Origin: Staphylotrichum longicolle
Taxonomy: Eukaryota > Ascomycota > Sordariomycetes > Sordariales > Chaetomiaceae
NCBI GenBank assembly: GCA_019096155.1
Contig: JAHCVI010000001.1
Span: 13,293,243-13,357,242 of the forward strand
DNA length: 64,000 nucleotides
Direction of reading: 5' to 3'
Position numbers and translations under genes: made by a program. The notes under the pieces were generated by a model. The model did not search any database and was not told the DNA's origin. It worked only from the letters and a program-made list of their open reading frames with translations. Shown here piece by piece: positions 21,598-32,328 of this stretch. Numbering within the stretch: position 1 is the first letter of the stretch; every line of letters begins with the position of its first letter.

Positions 21598-24268
21598 TTA
21601 CTGGTAGAGGTCCATCCCCAACCCGCCCGCTATGAGATCGAGAGACTGATCCCAGTTAAACACCAACCCGGCCCCAAGCATGTCCGAGCCGACGGGCAAC
21701 TGCCATTGGAAGCTGCTGCCCAAATCTAGTGGCATGTCTTCTGGATGCATAACTGCGGCCTCGAGCCCTGAGCCGACCGCCTCCCCGTGGTTGTGGATAG
21801 CCAGGGTCGGCAGTGGTTGCTCGTGGTCCTTGTCTACAGCGTCTACATGTCAGAAGCAATTCAACAGTCTAAGGAATTGAGGAAAGCCTCACCTGAGCAT
21901 CTAGCCATGACATCGGCGTGAACCTTTTGGAGTAGCCTCAACGACCTCTGTGCGGAGATGCTGAAAGATGCGAAGTGTGCCAGTATTCCTTGACACAACA
22001 TCCAAGACCGGTCGAGGCGTTGCCTGTCAAGAGATGCCATAAGTGGGGGCGAGAGATACCCCACAATGACAGCCAAACCTGCGGTGAAAGCGTCTGTTAA
22101 CTCACGGTTAGTATTGTTCGTAAACAAGCATACGGGGTAATCATACAAAGACCATCCCACCACCACCCTCCTGTCGTGTTGGACAGGTACGTGCTGTGGA
22201 CAAGTTCAATCAGATCTATCGCGGCGCCGAGGCAGATCTTGGCACACCCGGCAGCGAACGAGGTGAATAGCTCCTGGCCGGCAGTTGAAGCGCTGGTCCT
22301 GGTTGGCGAACTTTGGCCTGTGCCGGGTTGAGACTCTGCGTTTGCACACAGTTGAGTCAGGATCGGGCGATGAAGCATCAAGCGAAGATACAGGAAGCTG
22401 AGCGTGCCTTGTCAGTCAGGTTACCTAACGAGAGAAAGAGTCAGACTCACCTTCCCCTCAAGACGGTCCTCTGAGTAACAATAATTGGCCTCAGTTTATC
22501 GTCAAGATCGTCTATGTCACTAGGCGAGGTCCAGGACATGGCCGGGGGCAAAGCTGCCTCGTACTTGAGAGTTTTCGCATCCAGTTCGAGAATAGCATCC
22601 ATGCCGTGGGACTTGTGCTCATCCCATGACGATAGGGGGGTGGCGGAGAATCCGCCAGTGGGCGGTTGGTAGACGTTGGAGAGGATCTCGCCTAGTATTC
22701 GGCATTGGCGTACAAACTCAACGTAAAAACACAACTTTGAAGGCTCAACTCGGGTTGCCGGTTGATTCTGATGCGGCTCCTGAACTCCGCTTAACTCCTC
22801 AGATGTGAGAGGCGGCAAGTCTGGTACATGGGCAGTCATTGTCGGGCGCCCGTAAGTCATGCTGACAATCCTGCAACGATGTTAACAGTTAGCTGTAAGC
22901 CGAAGACGGGCCGGGGATGCGTGGTGCATACATGTCTAGAATCACGCAGCCGTGCCACGTCCGCCGTCGGATCTCAGTCTCGAGCGCCGGTCGAGAGGTC
23001 CGACCGGAGTCTGAGTGCAGACCCAGCCCCTGGGCAACACGGCATGCAAGGCCGACGGAGTTCCAACATCGACTGGGGAAAGGGGTGCTTTGCAGAAGAA
23101 CCGCCATCAGTAGGAGCGATTGAACAACACCCAGGTTATGCATGTCGATAAAGTCCAGGCCCACGAACGCCTTGGCGCGGTTGAAGAAGGTCTCGATCGC
23201 CGATGCCTTGTCTTTCGGACCGAGGTCAGAGAATTGAGCGCCCAGAGCAAAGACGGTGTTCAGAGCACAGTGGAAAACAATTGATCCTGCATCCGCTCCT
23301 GGACAGCTGCCCAGCCCCAATCCCGGGGGCGATGTCTCGTCAGTTTGCTCTTGGGTAGACCGCCAGAGGCTGTCATAGGCACGCAAAAAGGTAGGTTTAT
23401 CGAAGAAGGGGTATAACCAATACACCCTTTCCCAGAATCGACTCAATAAGTGGTCGGCCAAGTTCCGTGGCGGCAGTGCGAACTTGTCTGCTTGGGCAAA
23501 CTGCAAAGCAGTGATCGGTTCTGACCGCGCAAAGTTGACCGAGAAGTTGGGGCCACCAGTTGCATTTGCCCCGATTAATGGCTGCCTGCGTGGCTTAACT
23601 GATGTGCATGCCTCTTTCATGAAGGATGCGGCCGAGGAACTCCCGTAAAACTCGTTGGCGTCAAACGCTTGGTAGACATCGTGCTCGGTTGAGACGGTGC
23701 CCATGGCGGTGACACTGGCCGTCGACTCGGTTGCGTCTAGCCGCTCATGGTCAGGCGAGGTTACCGTGGGTGGGGGACGCAGGCTCGGGGAGGAGGCGTG
23801 TTCCCGGATGCTCCGAGCCGGGTTGGGCCCCGTGAAGCTGCTTCCGCGGCGCTGTCCCGGGGCCAGTGGGGACAGCGGAGACGGACCGGACACGGCCGGT
23901 GCGTTCTCGCTATCGCCGTCCCCGGGGTCCAATGGAGGGATAGGGATGCCATGATCGGTGCACGTTTTCTCAAGCCGTCGGATCCGGTCATGCAGGACTT
24001 TGATGTAGCTGAGTATCAGGCTGTCAGTGGTCGGAAGCTGGCCGACTGTTGGAGAGGAGCCAAGGACTCACGCTTCGTTGCTTGCAGTCCGCGCATTCTC
24101 GAGGGTGTAGATGCAGTGGTGCAGCGGCAGAGAACGGCGCTGACAGGTGGAGCAGATCGGTTTCGCTCCGTCACACCGGGACTTGCGCTCGCGACACGGC
24201 TCGCATGCCAATGGGATCTTTCTTCGGCGCCGTTGCTCAACCCGCTCGCTCCGTCGTTCCGGCCCCAT
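21598..24268 (-). CDS. Zn2Cys6 transcription factor with fungal MHR domain
   Basis: Six exons, complement(24072..24268, 22932..24008, 22451..22870, 22147..22397, 21893..22093, 21598..21833), 793 aa, with every phase consistent. The binuclear zinc cluster is near the N-terminus: CEPC, then Cys after six residues (RERKSRC), CSTC and a final Cys. A linker and coiled-coil-like YIKVLHDRIRRLEK follow. The fungal transcription factor domain (MHR) is seen in the central region, with FWERVYWLYPFFDKPTF, CRVAQGLGLH and RRRTWHGCVILDM...SMTYGRP. For the last exon two acceptors 9 bp apart keep frame; I chose the one with better spacing to the CTGAC branch point. It is probably the local regulator of the adjacent oxidoreductase cluster, by position only. 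Confidence 0.9.
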
Positions 24269-25309
24269 TTTCGGGTCTGCGCCGGGTCACCGCCGGAATG
24301 TGACCTGACTTGGCAAAAATAGGTATGGGGGCTGGCGTGGTTTTGAATACGGGCTCGAGTCGGTTCCAGTGCCTCGGATCCTCTGGTTTACATTTTTCGG
24401 GCTGATTTCGACACCGAAGCATTCACGGCACAACCTGGAAGCCGTTGAGGGACGCGTCGTGTCGGAAACAGGCCGAAAAAAGTCGGGTGCTTTCCGAAAT
24501 GGCCGGGATCAAGGATGGTGTGCCCAAATGAGCAACCCCACCCAGCTTGCTTGCCCTTTTGGGAACTTGACGACGAGACATCACAGACCCAGGGAAGGGA
24601 CAAAGCGTAGATCATGCATATGATAGGCGCAATGAAGAAGCGGGGAGAAAGTGACTGCCGAGGCTTCCAATTGTCTTGTTTGACTTGACGTGCGTGTCCT
24701 TGATGGCCACCCCTCATTTTACCCTCCAGGCAGTAGCATGGGCATCTGTGTGATTGACAACTCAGGATGGCTAAGTTATGCTGTTCTTGCCCAACATCAA
24801 AGAAATCAGGAAGCCTGTTCCGAGCTGGCGCGCACAGAACCACAACGACCTTGCCTTACTGAATGTACGGCAGTTCTTTTGTCAACAGTCTTGTCACTCA
24901 GAGATATATGTGACGCTTCTCTGAGTTTCGTAGCAGCGGATTCAGCATGTGCTGCCTGAGTCCCTCCCACAAAGATGAACCGAGAAAGGGAGGATTGGGG
25001 CTCGTCAATGCCGTGTAGTTACCTAACAAATTCAACTGCCTTGAGAAACAGACAGATGAGGCGGGCCTAAGGTACCTAAGCAATAGGAACTGTCCCGCAT
25101 GAACACAGAAATCGTCCAGTCATATAGGTAAGCAGCCACCACAGGATACTTCACCTGAGTGCAACCAGATCAAGCACCAGAAGATTACCTCGCCCTCATA
25201 ACAGCCAGTCCATTGCACCCGAACGTCAAAATCAACTTGCATGCTATGAATGAAGTACCTTTGGTCGATGTTTCGATAACTTTATCCTCCCGTCCCTCTT
25301 ATTAGTTCC
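24269..25309. other. intergenic, nothing recognised
   Basis: About 1 kb of presumed promoter for the transcription factor and 3' flank of the proline-rich gene. A palindromic CCTAAGGTACCTAAG-like site is near 25066-25079. No gene supported. Confidence 0.45.
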
Positions 25310-26094
25310 CTACCCGTTCTTACTAATCCACAAATACACCGTCTGCACCTTCCCATCCCTCTTCTCCAACCACCCCATATCCCGCACCGTCCTCGCCATC
25401 ATCACCTCATCGTTCCCTACACAATGCTCCTTCCACCCCCACATACCCCCGCCCTGCGGGTACACCTCCCACAGCTGGTCCATCTCCTTGTTGGGGTTCG
25501 TCGCGCCGAACCCGACCAGCAGCTCCGCCATGGTGACGTTGGACGGGATCAGGCTCGCCTTGAAGGGGATGTCGCCGTACGTGCCCGGAACCAGCGTCCA
25601 TGGCTTCAGCGCGCACTTCAGCACGATGACCTTGGCGTGCTCCGTCGGGAAGAAGTAGTTGAACCCGGGCTCGGCGCCCGCGCCGCCCGTGCTGTTGATG
25701 AGGTTGGCCGCGGGGAAGTCCGGGTCGACGGGCGGGGCGGGCTGGGGGAAGCGACCTGAGCCGTTGAAGCCCGAGATGTATTGGTAGAGCTGGCCCGTGG
25801 GGTCGGCGGCGATGGCGTGGCCGTAGGTTGGGGCAGGGGTGGCGCCGCGGCGTAGGGCGGAGGGGGGAAGCCCGGGGGATAACAGTACATGTACGGGGGC
25901 TGGCCGGGGAAGAAGCCAGGGGCACCCGGCATGGCGTAGTAAGGGGGTGGGATGGGCATCGACATGCTAGTGCCAGGTGGAGGTGGGCCGTAGTCTGGGG
26001 GAGGGGCCGGAGCGCCGGCGAGGGACGCGAAAGGGGGTGGTGGACCGGTGTCGCGGCCGAAGGCAGGGTTGTGGCCGCCGCCAGGGAAGCTCAT
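25310..26094 (-). CDS. proline-rich N-terminus, unknown folded domain, frameshifted
   Basis: The ATG at 26094 opens a Gly/Pro/Tyr-rich N-terminus of about 85 residues (repeats such as GPPPPF, GPPPPG, YPPGFPPPPYAAAPP). A folded-looking domain follows in another frame: YGHAIAADPTGQLYQYISGF, then FFPTEHAKVIVLKCALKPW, GDIPFKASLIPSNVTMAELLVGFG and a C-terminal VQTVYLWISKNG, stopping at 25310. No GT-AG intron can link the two frames. One missing C in the C4 run at 25836-25839 would. So this is either a sequence error or a recent frameshift. Without it the protein would be about 260 aa. I do not know its function; a proline-rich head with a compact C-terminal domain is all that can be said. Confidence 0.6.
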
Positions 26095-27501
26095 TGCCGG
26101 CTTGTGAGGAAAATAAGAGCGCACTGACTGGGCGGCTGGTGGTGGTATGCGACTACGTTGCTCTCCCAGGGTTGATGTCTAGTTGTCTAGCGCCGGTGTG
26201 TAGAAGCAAATGGCAGTCCAACAACTGGAGGTCAACGAAGCGGAGGGCGTGGGAGGGCAGTATGCTTTATACACCAAATTGCGGCGCAGCGGTGAATCGG
26301 TTGGAAAGTCAGGAGGCCAGAAACCTGCCATGCTCCCTTTGTGAGTCAAGTCATGTGTATCACAGTCGTCAGTGTGTAACTGGTGAAGTCTTTGTGGTGT
26401 TGATGACAGAATAGGATGATGGCCGCCCAGGTAGCACCATGAAGCTGATGACCACGGCCAAAACGGACGAGGATGCTGAGTCCTGATTACTCGTCGACGG
26501 AGAGATAATGACTCGCAACATGCCAAAGGTTCATTGTGTGATTGATGAGACAGAGGATTCGGAGAGCCTGCGGATATACGGAGTCATCAATGCCGCACCT
26601 GATCTGTGAAAACAAAATGTGGGCGAAGGCTAAGGAAAGGGCTCACAATCTTCGGCGAGTTCACATATTTCATTGAGTATATCCTACATATAATCAGTGG
26701 TTGAGCATCAGAACCCAGACAAGCTAAGTTACGTAACCGCAAGCTACGTCCGCAGCCTCAACACTACTCAATAAGCGACTCAGGTTCCAATCCTGTTCCG
26801 GTGGTGAGCACACATGATATCTGAAGTAGTAACAAAGAGCAGGTTACACTCGTAGGAATGCCATTAACGTGGCAACTTGAAACGAAGGCACAGTTGTCCA
26901 ACCCTGAGTGTCTTTCAAAGTGTCAGTATGCTGACGTGGTGGCCATAACTGCACATGCCTTGGTCTACTGATTGCTTGGGGCCGAATAAAGGTTCGTAAC
27001 AGCTGACCCACTGCCAGAACCGCCAATGGAGCTCACGCAGACCATGGAGCTCTACACGAGGTTGCTCTGCAGCATCGTCCGAACATGAAGTCATGCCACG
27101 CGGCTCTGTGGCTTTGACTTTAAGGCAACGTGTCCTCGCTGGAACTGCTGTAATTGGGACTTTGAATGTTTCTCAAGAAAATAGTGAAGCTGAATTTCAT
27201 TGTTGCGGCGAAGCAACAGACCGTGATGTAGTGGTTCTCTTCCTGAATCTGGAAATACCGTTGGTTGTGGCAAGTTGCGCTGACCACCCTGTAAGGCATG
27301 AAACCAGCAATGAGCCTTGCCTCGCTAGTGCTCTCTCCACGTTAATCTTCCCAGCACCGACACATTATGCCCTCGGGAGGCGAAGGCCACCGGCGGTGAC
27401 GGGGATTCAATCTCGTCATCTCGACAAGGCACCCCATGACCTGGATCCGCAGTTCCTCATCCTCCCCACTGAGAGTGAACATCCCACATCCCGCGAGGAC
27501 T
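26095..27501. other. intergenic, nothing recognised
   Basis: About 1.4 kb with only short frames. A tRNA-like T arm near 26780-26800 was examined and rejected. No gene supported. Confidence 0.45.
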
Positions 27502-28252
27502 TCAGTCCCCAACATCCTGCCCGACCAGCCTCACAGCCCCGCCGGCCTTTCCCGTATCCCCCTCCCTCCGGGCCTGCTTCCGCCGCTCGACCTCACCAAC
27601 CAACGCCTTGAGATACACCTCTGCCTGCACAGTCGCGCTGTAAGCCTCCGCCGTCCAACTCCAAGCATTCTTCCTACCAGCGTCGGCGCCCGCGGCGAGG
27701 AGCGTGCGCAGCACGAGCAGGTTGCCGTTGCTGCTCGCAAAGTGCAGCGCCGTGTTGCCGTCGACGTCGGCCTGGGCCAGGGCGGCGGCGGCGCCGTCGG
27801 GCGCGTAGGTCAGCAGGATCTGCACGACCGTGTCGTGGCCGTGCAGGCTCGCCTCCATGATGGCGTCGCGGCCGCGCAGGTCCTGGCGCAGGATCGAGCG
27901 CGGGTCGTTCTCGCAGAGGAAGTGCACGACCTCGGTGTGGCCCGCTGCTGCGGCGAGCATCAGGGCAGTCTGGTGGTTGTCGTTGAGGGCGGGCGTGTCG
28001 GCTTCGTGGCCGAGGTCGACCAGCAGCTTGCAGAGAGAAATGTGGCCGAGCGAGGCGGCGAGGTGGAGGTTAGAGTTGGCATTGCCGGTCAGGGAGAGGT
28101 CGGGGTTGTGGAGGAGGTGGGGGTGCGACTTGAGGATGCGTCTGGCCAGCAGCGCGTCGTTCGCGTGGATTGCCCGGCGGAGGCGGATGGAGGGGTCAAT
28201 CCTGCGGCGGGATCAGTATGTTTTTACTCGCGCTATGGTTTTGAACTTACAT
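27502..28252 (-). CDS. ankyrin-repeat protein, similar to TORC2 subunit Avo2
   Basis: Two exons. The start codon is split by the intron: AT at 28252-28251, then G at 28201 (donor GTAAGT, acceptor GCAG). Exon 2 is 28201..27502, for 233 aa. An alternative is a longer N-terminus in the same frame starting at an upstream ATG (MNTSLQGM). The protein opens with PSIRLRRAIHAND and a LARRILKSHPHLL helix pair, then four or so ankyrin repeats (LHLAASLGH, ALMLAAAAGHTEVVHFL, AIMEASLHGHDTVVQILL, ALHFASSNGNLLVLRTLLAAGADAG). The opening pattern and repeat spacing resemble yeast Avo2, a non-essential TORC2 subunit. That match is from memory of the family and is only moderately sure. It would act at the plasma membrane in TOR signalling. 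Confidence 0.7.
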
Positions 28253-29147
28253 GGCGCTCGGAGGGTGGTGGTGGAAACTCGGAAAGAAGAGGTGGGATGA
28301 TGATGCTCTCGCTGCCTGCCGGCGCAATCTGTTGGTGTTTGGGTGCTGGAATCCCGATCCCTGTCCCGGCGCTAATCGCGGGGCATTGGGTCCGTTACCC
28401 ATGCCCTGCAGGCTGGTGTTCATCTGTTCCCAATCTTCTGCCACTGAACACCAGCCTTTTAACCTCAGGACAACAAACAACCACCAGCCTGCAGAGAACT
28501 CGGGCGTAGGATATGCTCACGCTCAACTTCCTGATCCAAAAGTGTTGATCGCAATGAACATCATGGATTAAAAAATCAGATTTTGTTCAGAACATGTTCT
28601 TCGCCCTTGGCATCGATCAGTGTGCAGTGTTTCAGTATGGGGATGAACGTGTTCCCGTTGCGCATCCATCTTCCCGACACAGGTTCGGGATAACAAGAGG
28701 ATTAGAACAGAGTTCGCGGTAGCAAGGTCAGCACAGGCCAGTTTTTATGTTGTTGAGCTGAAATATTATGTGACATTCACATTCCAGTGGTTTTCACAGA
28801 CAATAGACAAGTCTTGATTTTCGATTAGCTCAGCTGGTGTTGGCACAGCACAGCCTTGGAGCAGTTGTTGAACAAAACCGACAACTCCAGCCTGCTCGAA
28901 GTACAATGCTTGACAACCTAGGTAAAAAGCATACTGTCCCGAAGCTGATCTACAATGGGATTGTTTGAATTGGAACTATTCGGTCTCCCATTCCGCGTAT
29001 ATAACCAGGCGATGTCGCCCGCTTGGCTCCTTCATGCTTTCCACACCAGCACTGACGACCACAACTCGTTATCGAGAAGCAGATCGTAGGCAGGGTATTT
29101 GACTGACACGACACCCGTTTTGCCAAACACCAGCAATCACATTCAAC
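28253..29147. other. intergenic, divergent promoters
   Basis: About 0.9 kb between the leftward ankyrin gene and the rightward 2EXR gene. Part of 28253-28480 could be coding if the longer ankyrin N-terminus is used. No other feature. Confidence 0.4.
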
Positions 29148-29978
29148 ATGGACCAGCTTTCCCCCAGCCCCGAGCGGACGGGATGGCACAGCCTCCCTAC
29201 TGAACTTCGCGTCAAGATTTATTCCCTCACTTGGGAACCAAGGATGGTCGTGGTCGATCCCAAGCTAAACCCGAAAAACAAATCGGTATTGTATGGCAAA
29301 CTCAAGGTCCGCAGCCGTCCTCCGGTTACCCTGCATCTCAACTTCGAAGCCCGCAAGGAAACCCTTCGCCACTACGTCCCCTTCTTTAAGGACAAAGTAG
29401 GTGAGTCTGTCGCGTACTTCAACCCCGCCCTCGATGTCCTTTTTCTTTCCTTCTTTTGGGACTTTTGGCCCGACCGTCCGCATACCATGGCTGTGGTTGA
29501 ACAACTCTGCCCGATTCTGGCAGTTGTAAGGCGCATTGTCTTCACAGGCAACGTCTTGGACTGCGAGGAGCTGAGATACAGAGCTTCATGCCCCGAGTAC
29601 AAGAGGTTCTTTCCCGAGCTCCGCACCATCGATCATTTTGAACGCGTCGCTTACAGCCCGGGCAACGAAGATGTACATCAACATGACCAGACGGTCATGT
29701 GGTTCAGGTCGTGCTGCGGGGACGGATGCAATGTCCCAAAGGCCCCCACCAATGCCTTTAGCCCCCTCGGTGGTGAAGAAGTCGAGTGCGAGCAGGATCC
29801 GTGGCGCCTTCACCTTTTGAAGGACTGCGGCGATGACGGGGCTCCCAACTTGAAGACGCTGCTCCTGTCGTGTGAGCAGGTCGTGGCCGGCAAGACTCCT
29901 GACGAGATCCTCAAAGCCGCAAAGGCGCGCGTACTCCTTGGGCGACAAGCCCGTCGAGAAGGAGATGGCGCTTTGTAA
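29148..29978 (+). CDS. 2EXR domain protein
   Basis: Single exon, 276 aa, ATG at 29148. The N-terminal half has the 2EXR pattern: LPTELRVKIYSLTWEPR near residue 17, and later LHLNFEARKETLRHY, each an E-x-R type core with hydrophobic flanks. These proteins are abundant in filamentous ascomycetes, have an F-box-like start and unknown biochemical function. The C-terminal half is Cys-containing (CCGDGCN) and lacks a known domain. No intron or signal peptide is seen. The neighbour on the left is divergent. Nothing suggests a shared role. Confidence 0.8.
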   Translation: MDQLSPSPERTGWHSLPTELRVKIYSLTWEPRMVVVDPKLNPKNKSVLYGKLKVRSRPPVTLHLNFEARKETLRHYVPFFKDKVGESVAYFNPALDVLFLSFFWDFWPDRPHTMAVVEQLCPILAVVRRIVFTGNVLDCEELRYRASCPEYKRFFPELRTIDHFERVAYSPGNEDVHQHDQTVMWFRSCCGDGCNVPKAPTNAFSPLGGEEVECEQDPWRLHLLKDCGDDGAPNLKTLLLSCEQVVAGKTPDEILKAAKARVLLGRQARREGDGAL

Positions 29979-30255
29979 GATTGGTAGGTCAGGTAAGTGA
30001 GTCACACCTCACCCGATGGGAACTTGAGAGAAGACGGAAAGGCCGGCGTCAGATCATTTGTATTACACACCAAGGAGGAATGAGTCGTTGAAGAAAATAG
30101 AACTAGCAATGTGTTTTTTAACGGTAGATGAATTCACTTTGACTTGACACCCATAAATCACTATCCACAGCGTCTAAACTTTGATTCGAGTCGTGATATT
30201 AACATAAGGTACCCAGGTAAGGTACGGAGGTACCTTTTGAGTAGAACACAGATGC

Positions 30256-31395
30256 TCACAGCATCCAACCCCAAAGCCCAGCCCCCAAAGCCAACGTTAC
30301 CCAAACCGCCCACCTTGCCGGGCTGACCTGTCCCGCACCACTATCCTTCCCGTCACCTCCCTTCGTCTCGTTCCCCCCCCCTCCCCCACCAGTCACCACA
30401 TTCGCCCCCGTCACCCCCGAAAACGTAAATGCCTTGCCCGTCCCCATCCCATTTGGCGCCACACAACTCACCCTCGATAGCGGCGTGTGATTCCCGTCAT
30501 AATAGCTGGTGTTCGAATCGGCAGTGGCATTGATAAACGCCGTCACCACGACCCAGTAATTCACCACCATGGAGTCCCAGTAGTTCTGCAGGTCCTTGGT
30601 CGAATTGTACCCTTTGCCCGCGTCCTTCTGGAACTCCCACCCGTCCGTCGACGTGACGGACCCGTTGAGGTAGGGGATCGGCAGGCCGCCGTACGAGGGC
30701 AGGCTGCTGCCCGCGTTCCCGGGACCGTAGGGCCCGCATTCGTCCGGCGTGCTCAACGACCGGCAGGCGAGGGGCGAACCGTAGAGGCCCTTTTTGGAGT
30801 CCGAGTAGGCGAACTTGGTTCCTTTCTTGAGCGCCGCGATGCACTCGTCCGAGAGGAAGCCCTTGCACGAGCCGTCCTCAGCGAGGGCTTTGCCGGTCGG
30901 GTTGTTGTACTTGGAGTGGTTGGAGTGGCTGGGGTGGCCAAAATTCCACATGCACATCCCCCAGGTGGGGTCGGTGTTGACAATCTTGGTCTTGGTGTCC
31001 GCCGGGTTGGTCTTGATGAGCGCGTCCGGGGCTTGGATCGTCAGGCTGTAGCCGACCATGGCGTCCGAGGTCAGGACGCCGTTGACGTACCACTCCTGGG
31101 CCACGTGCGAGATGTCGATGGCGGCGAGCTTGAGGGTCCACCCGTCCATGGATGTGTTGGAGTACGGTTTGGAGACATCGTAGCATGGGATCTTGAAGAC
31201 GCCTGTTGCGTTGGACGCGTCGATGAGCTTGAGAAACTCGGTCGAGTTGGCGTCGAAAGGCCCGACCCTTTCGTCGAAGGCTTGGCCATAGCCGCCAAAG
31301 CCTCGGGTATAATAGCTTAGATAGTCTGCAGCGGCCTGGGGGACGTTTGCCAGGGCCAGAAGCGGCAGGAGGATCGACAACTGAGCTGCCATCAT
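30256..31395 (-). CDS. GPI-anchored secreted glycoprotein, unknown function
   Basis: Single exon, 379 aa; two ATGs at 31395 and 31392 are adjacent. A clear signal peptide (SILLPLLALANVPQAAA) is followed by a ~310-residue extracellular domain with six or more conserved-looking cysteines and about ten N-glycosylation sequons (NST, NTS, NHS, NGS, NAT and others). Near the end a Gly-rich linker (six Gly in a row) leads to a small-residue omega site region and a hydrophobic tail (WAVWVTLALGAGLWGWML), the arrangement of GPI anchoring. I recognise no enzymatic motif. It is probably at the plasma membrane or cell wall. Confidence 0.8.
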   Translation of the reverse strand: MMAAQLSILLPLLALANVPQAAADYLSYYTRGFGGYGQAFDERVGPFDANSTEFLKLIDASNATGVFKIPCYDVSKPYSNTSMDGWTLKLAAIDISHVAQEWYVNGVLTSDAMVGYSLTIQAPDALIKTNPADTKTKIVNTDPTWGMCMWNFGHPSHSNHSKYNNPTGKALAEDGSCKGFLSDECIAALKKGTKFAYSDSKKGLYGSPLACRSLSTPDECGPYGPGNAGSSLPSYGGLPIPYLNGSVTSTDGWEFQKDAGKGYNSTKDLQNYWDSMVVNYWVVVTAFINATADSNTSYYDGNHTPLSRVSCVAPNGMGTGKAFTFSGVTGANVVTGGGGGGNETKGGDGKDSGAGQVSPARWAVWVTLALGAGLWGWML

Positions 31396-32328
31396 GGTTT
31401 CCGTGCAGGAATGGAACTGCGAATGGGGGCGGCCTCATGGTTCAAACAGGAGAGAAAGACAACCTTTCTAGGAAATTTTGATGTTACATTTCGCATTGTG
31501 CTTGGCGAAATCCTACGAATATCAGTCATGCGGCGTGCTTATTAGCCGGCGGCGTGGGCCAGTCATCCCTGGAAGAAATACTGTGTAGGGGGAAGTGAAA
31601 ACGAGATTGCGGGTCCGAAAAGCAACGCTAATAAGTGAGGACAACGTATGTGAGCGCGGCGGAAAATCGAGACCATCTCTTTGTCTTCTAGGGCAGCTTC
31701 TCTGACTCTTCCAAGTGACGGGCATGAAGACAAAGCCCTCGCCCAGTCGTGTCTAACGCAGGTCGAGATACTTGCAATCTTTGACCATTGATTGATGCTT
31801 GTGAGAGTATTAGAACAAAGAAATTGAACTGAAGCCTCATGCCAGTAGTAATATTCCCTCGAATGACTGGATTCTATGCCCCTGCCTCTCCTCCACATCC
31901 GTGAGTGTCGCCCCCAACGCTAGAGACCACCTTGTTGTTGCGACAACACCTGTTGCTCACAAACACAGGTGTGCGCCATATAGCTCTCCATTCTATGCCG
32001 TTTTCGTCCGGTTGGTCAAAGTACCCCCAGTGCCACTTGCTTACACCGAGATTAAGACAGCCTTTAGACTGGGGAAGCACTGTCTCCTGGCCCCAGTCCC
32101 AGCTGCTAAACCCGGCGCCTGTCAAACAGTGTCAGTGTTCTATTCCAAGGAGGCTTAAGGGCGGGGATGAGGGCCGACTAAGAAGGAAAAGAGACCCAAT
32201 ATACTATACATCTCAAAGTCACTAAACAAGAACTTGTACTTCCCCTTACACTGCCTATTCGGCACTGTTATGGGCGGCATCTTCCTCGTTCGCCTGGGGC
32301 TTAAGTCGTACGAGTACTCGCCCTTCTT
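31396..32328. other. intergenic, nothing recognised
   Basis: About 930 bp, including the promoter of the GPI protein gene and the 3' flank of the SGNH pseudogene. No gene supported. Confidence 0.4.

Noticed and set aside
12404..24268. Secondary-metabolite cluster
   Set aside because: No PKS, NRPS, terpene synthase or prenyltransferase; the enzymes fit catabolism better.
26738..26804. tRNA-like sequence with CAGG-TTCCAAT-CCTG T arm
   Set aside because: Total length is too short, with no D arm or anticodon stem; not a tRNA.
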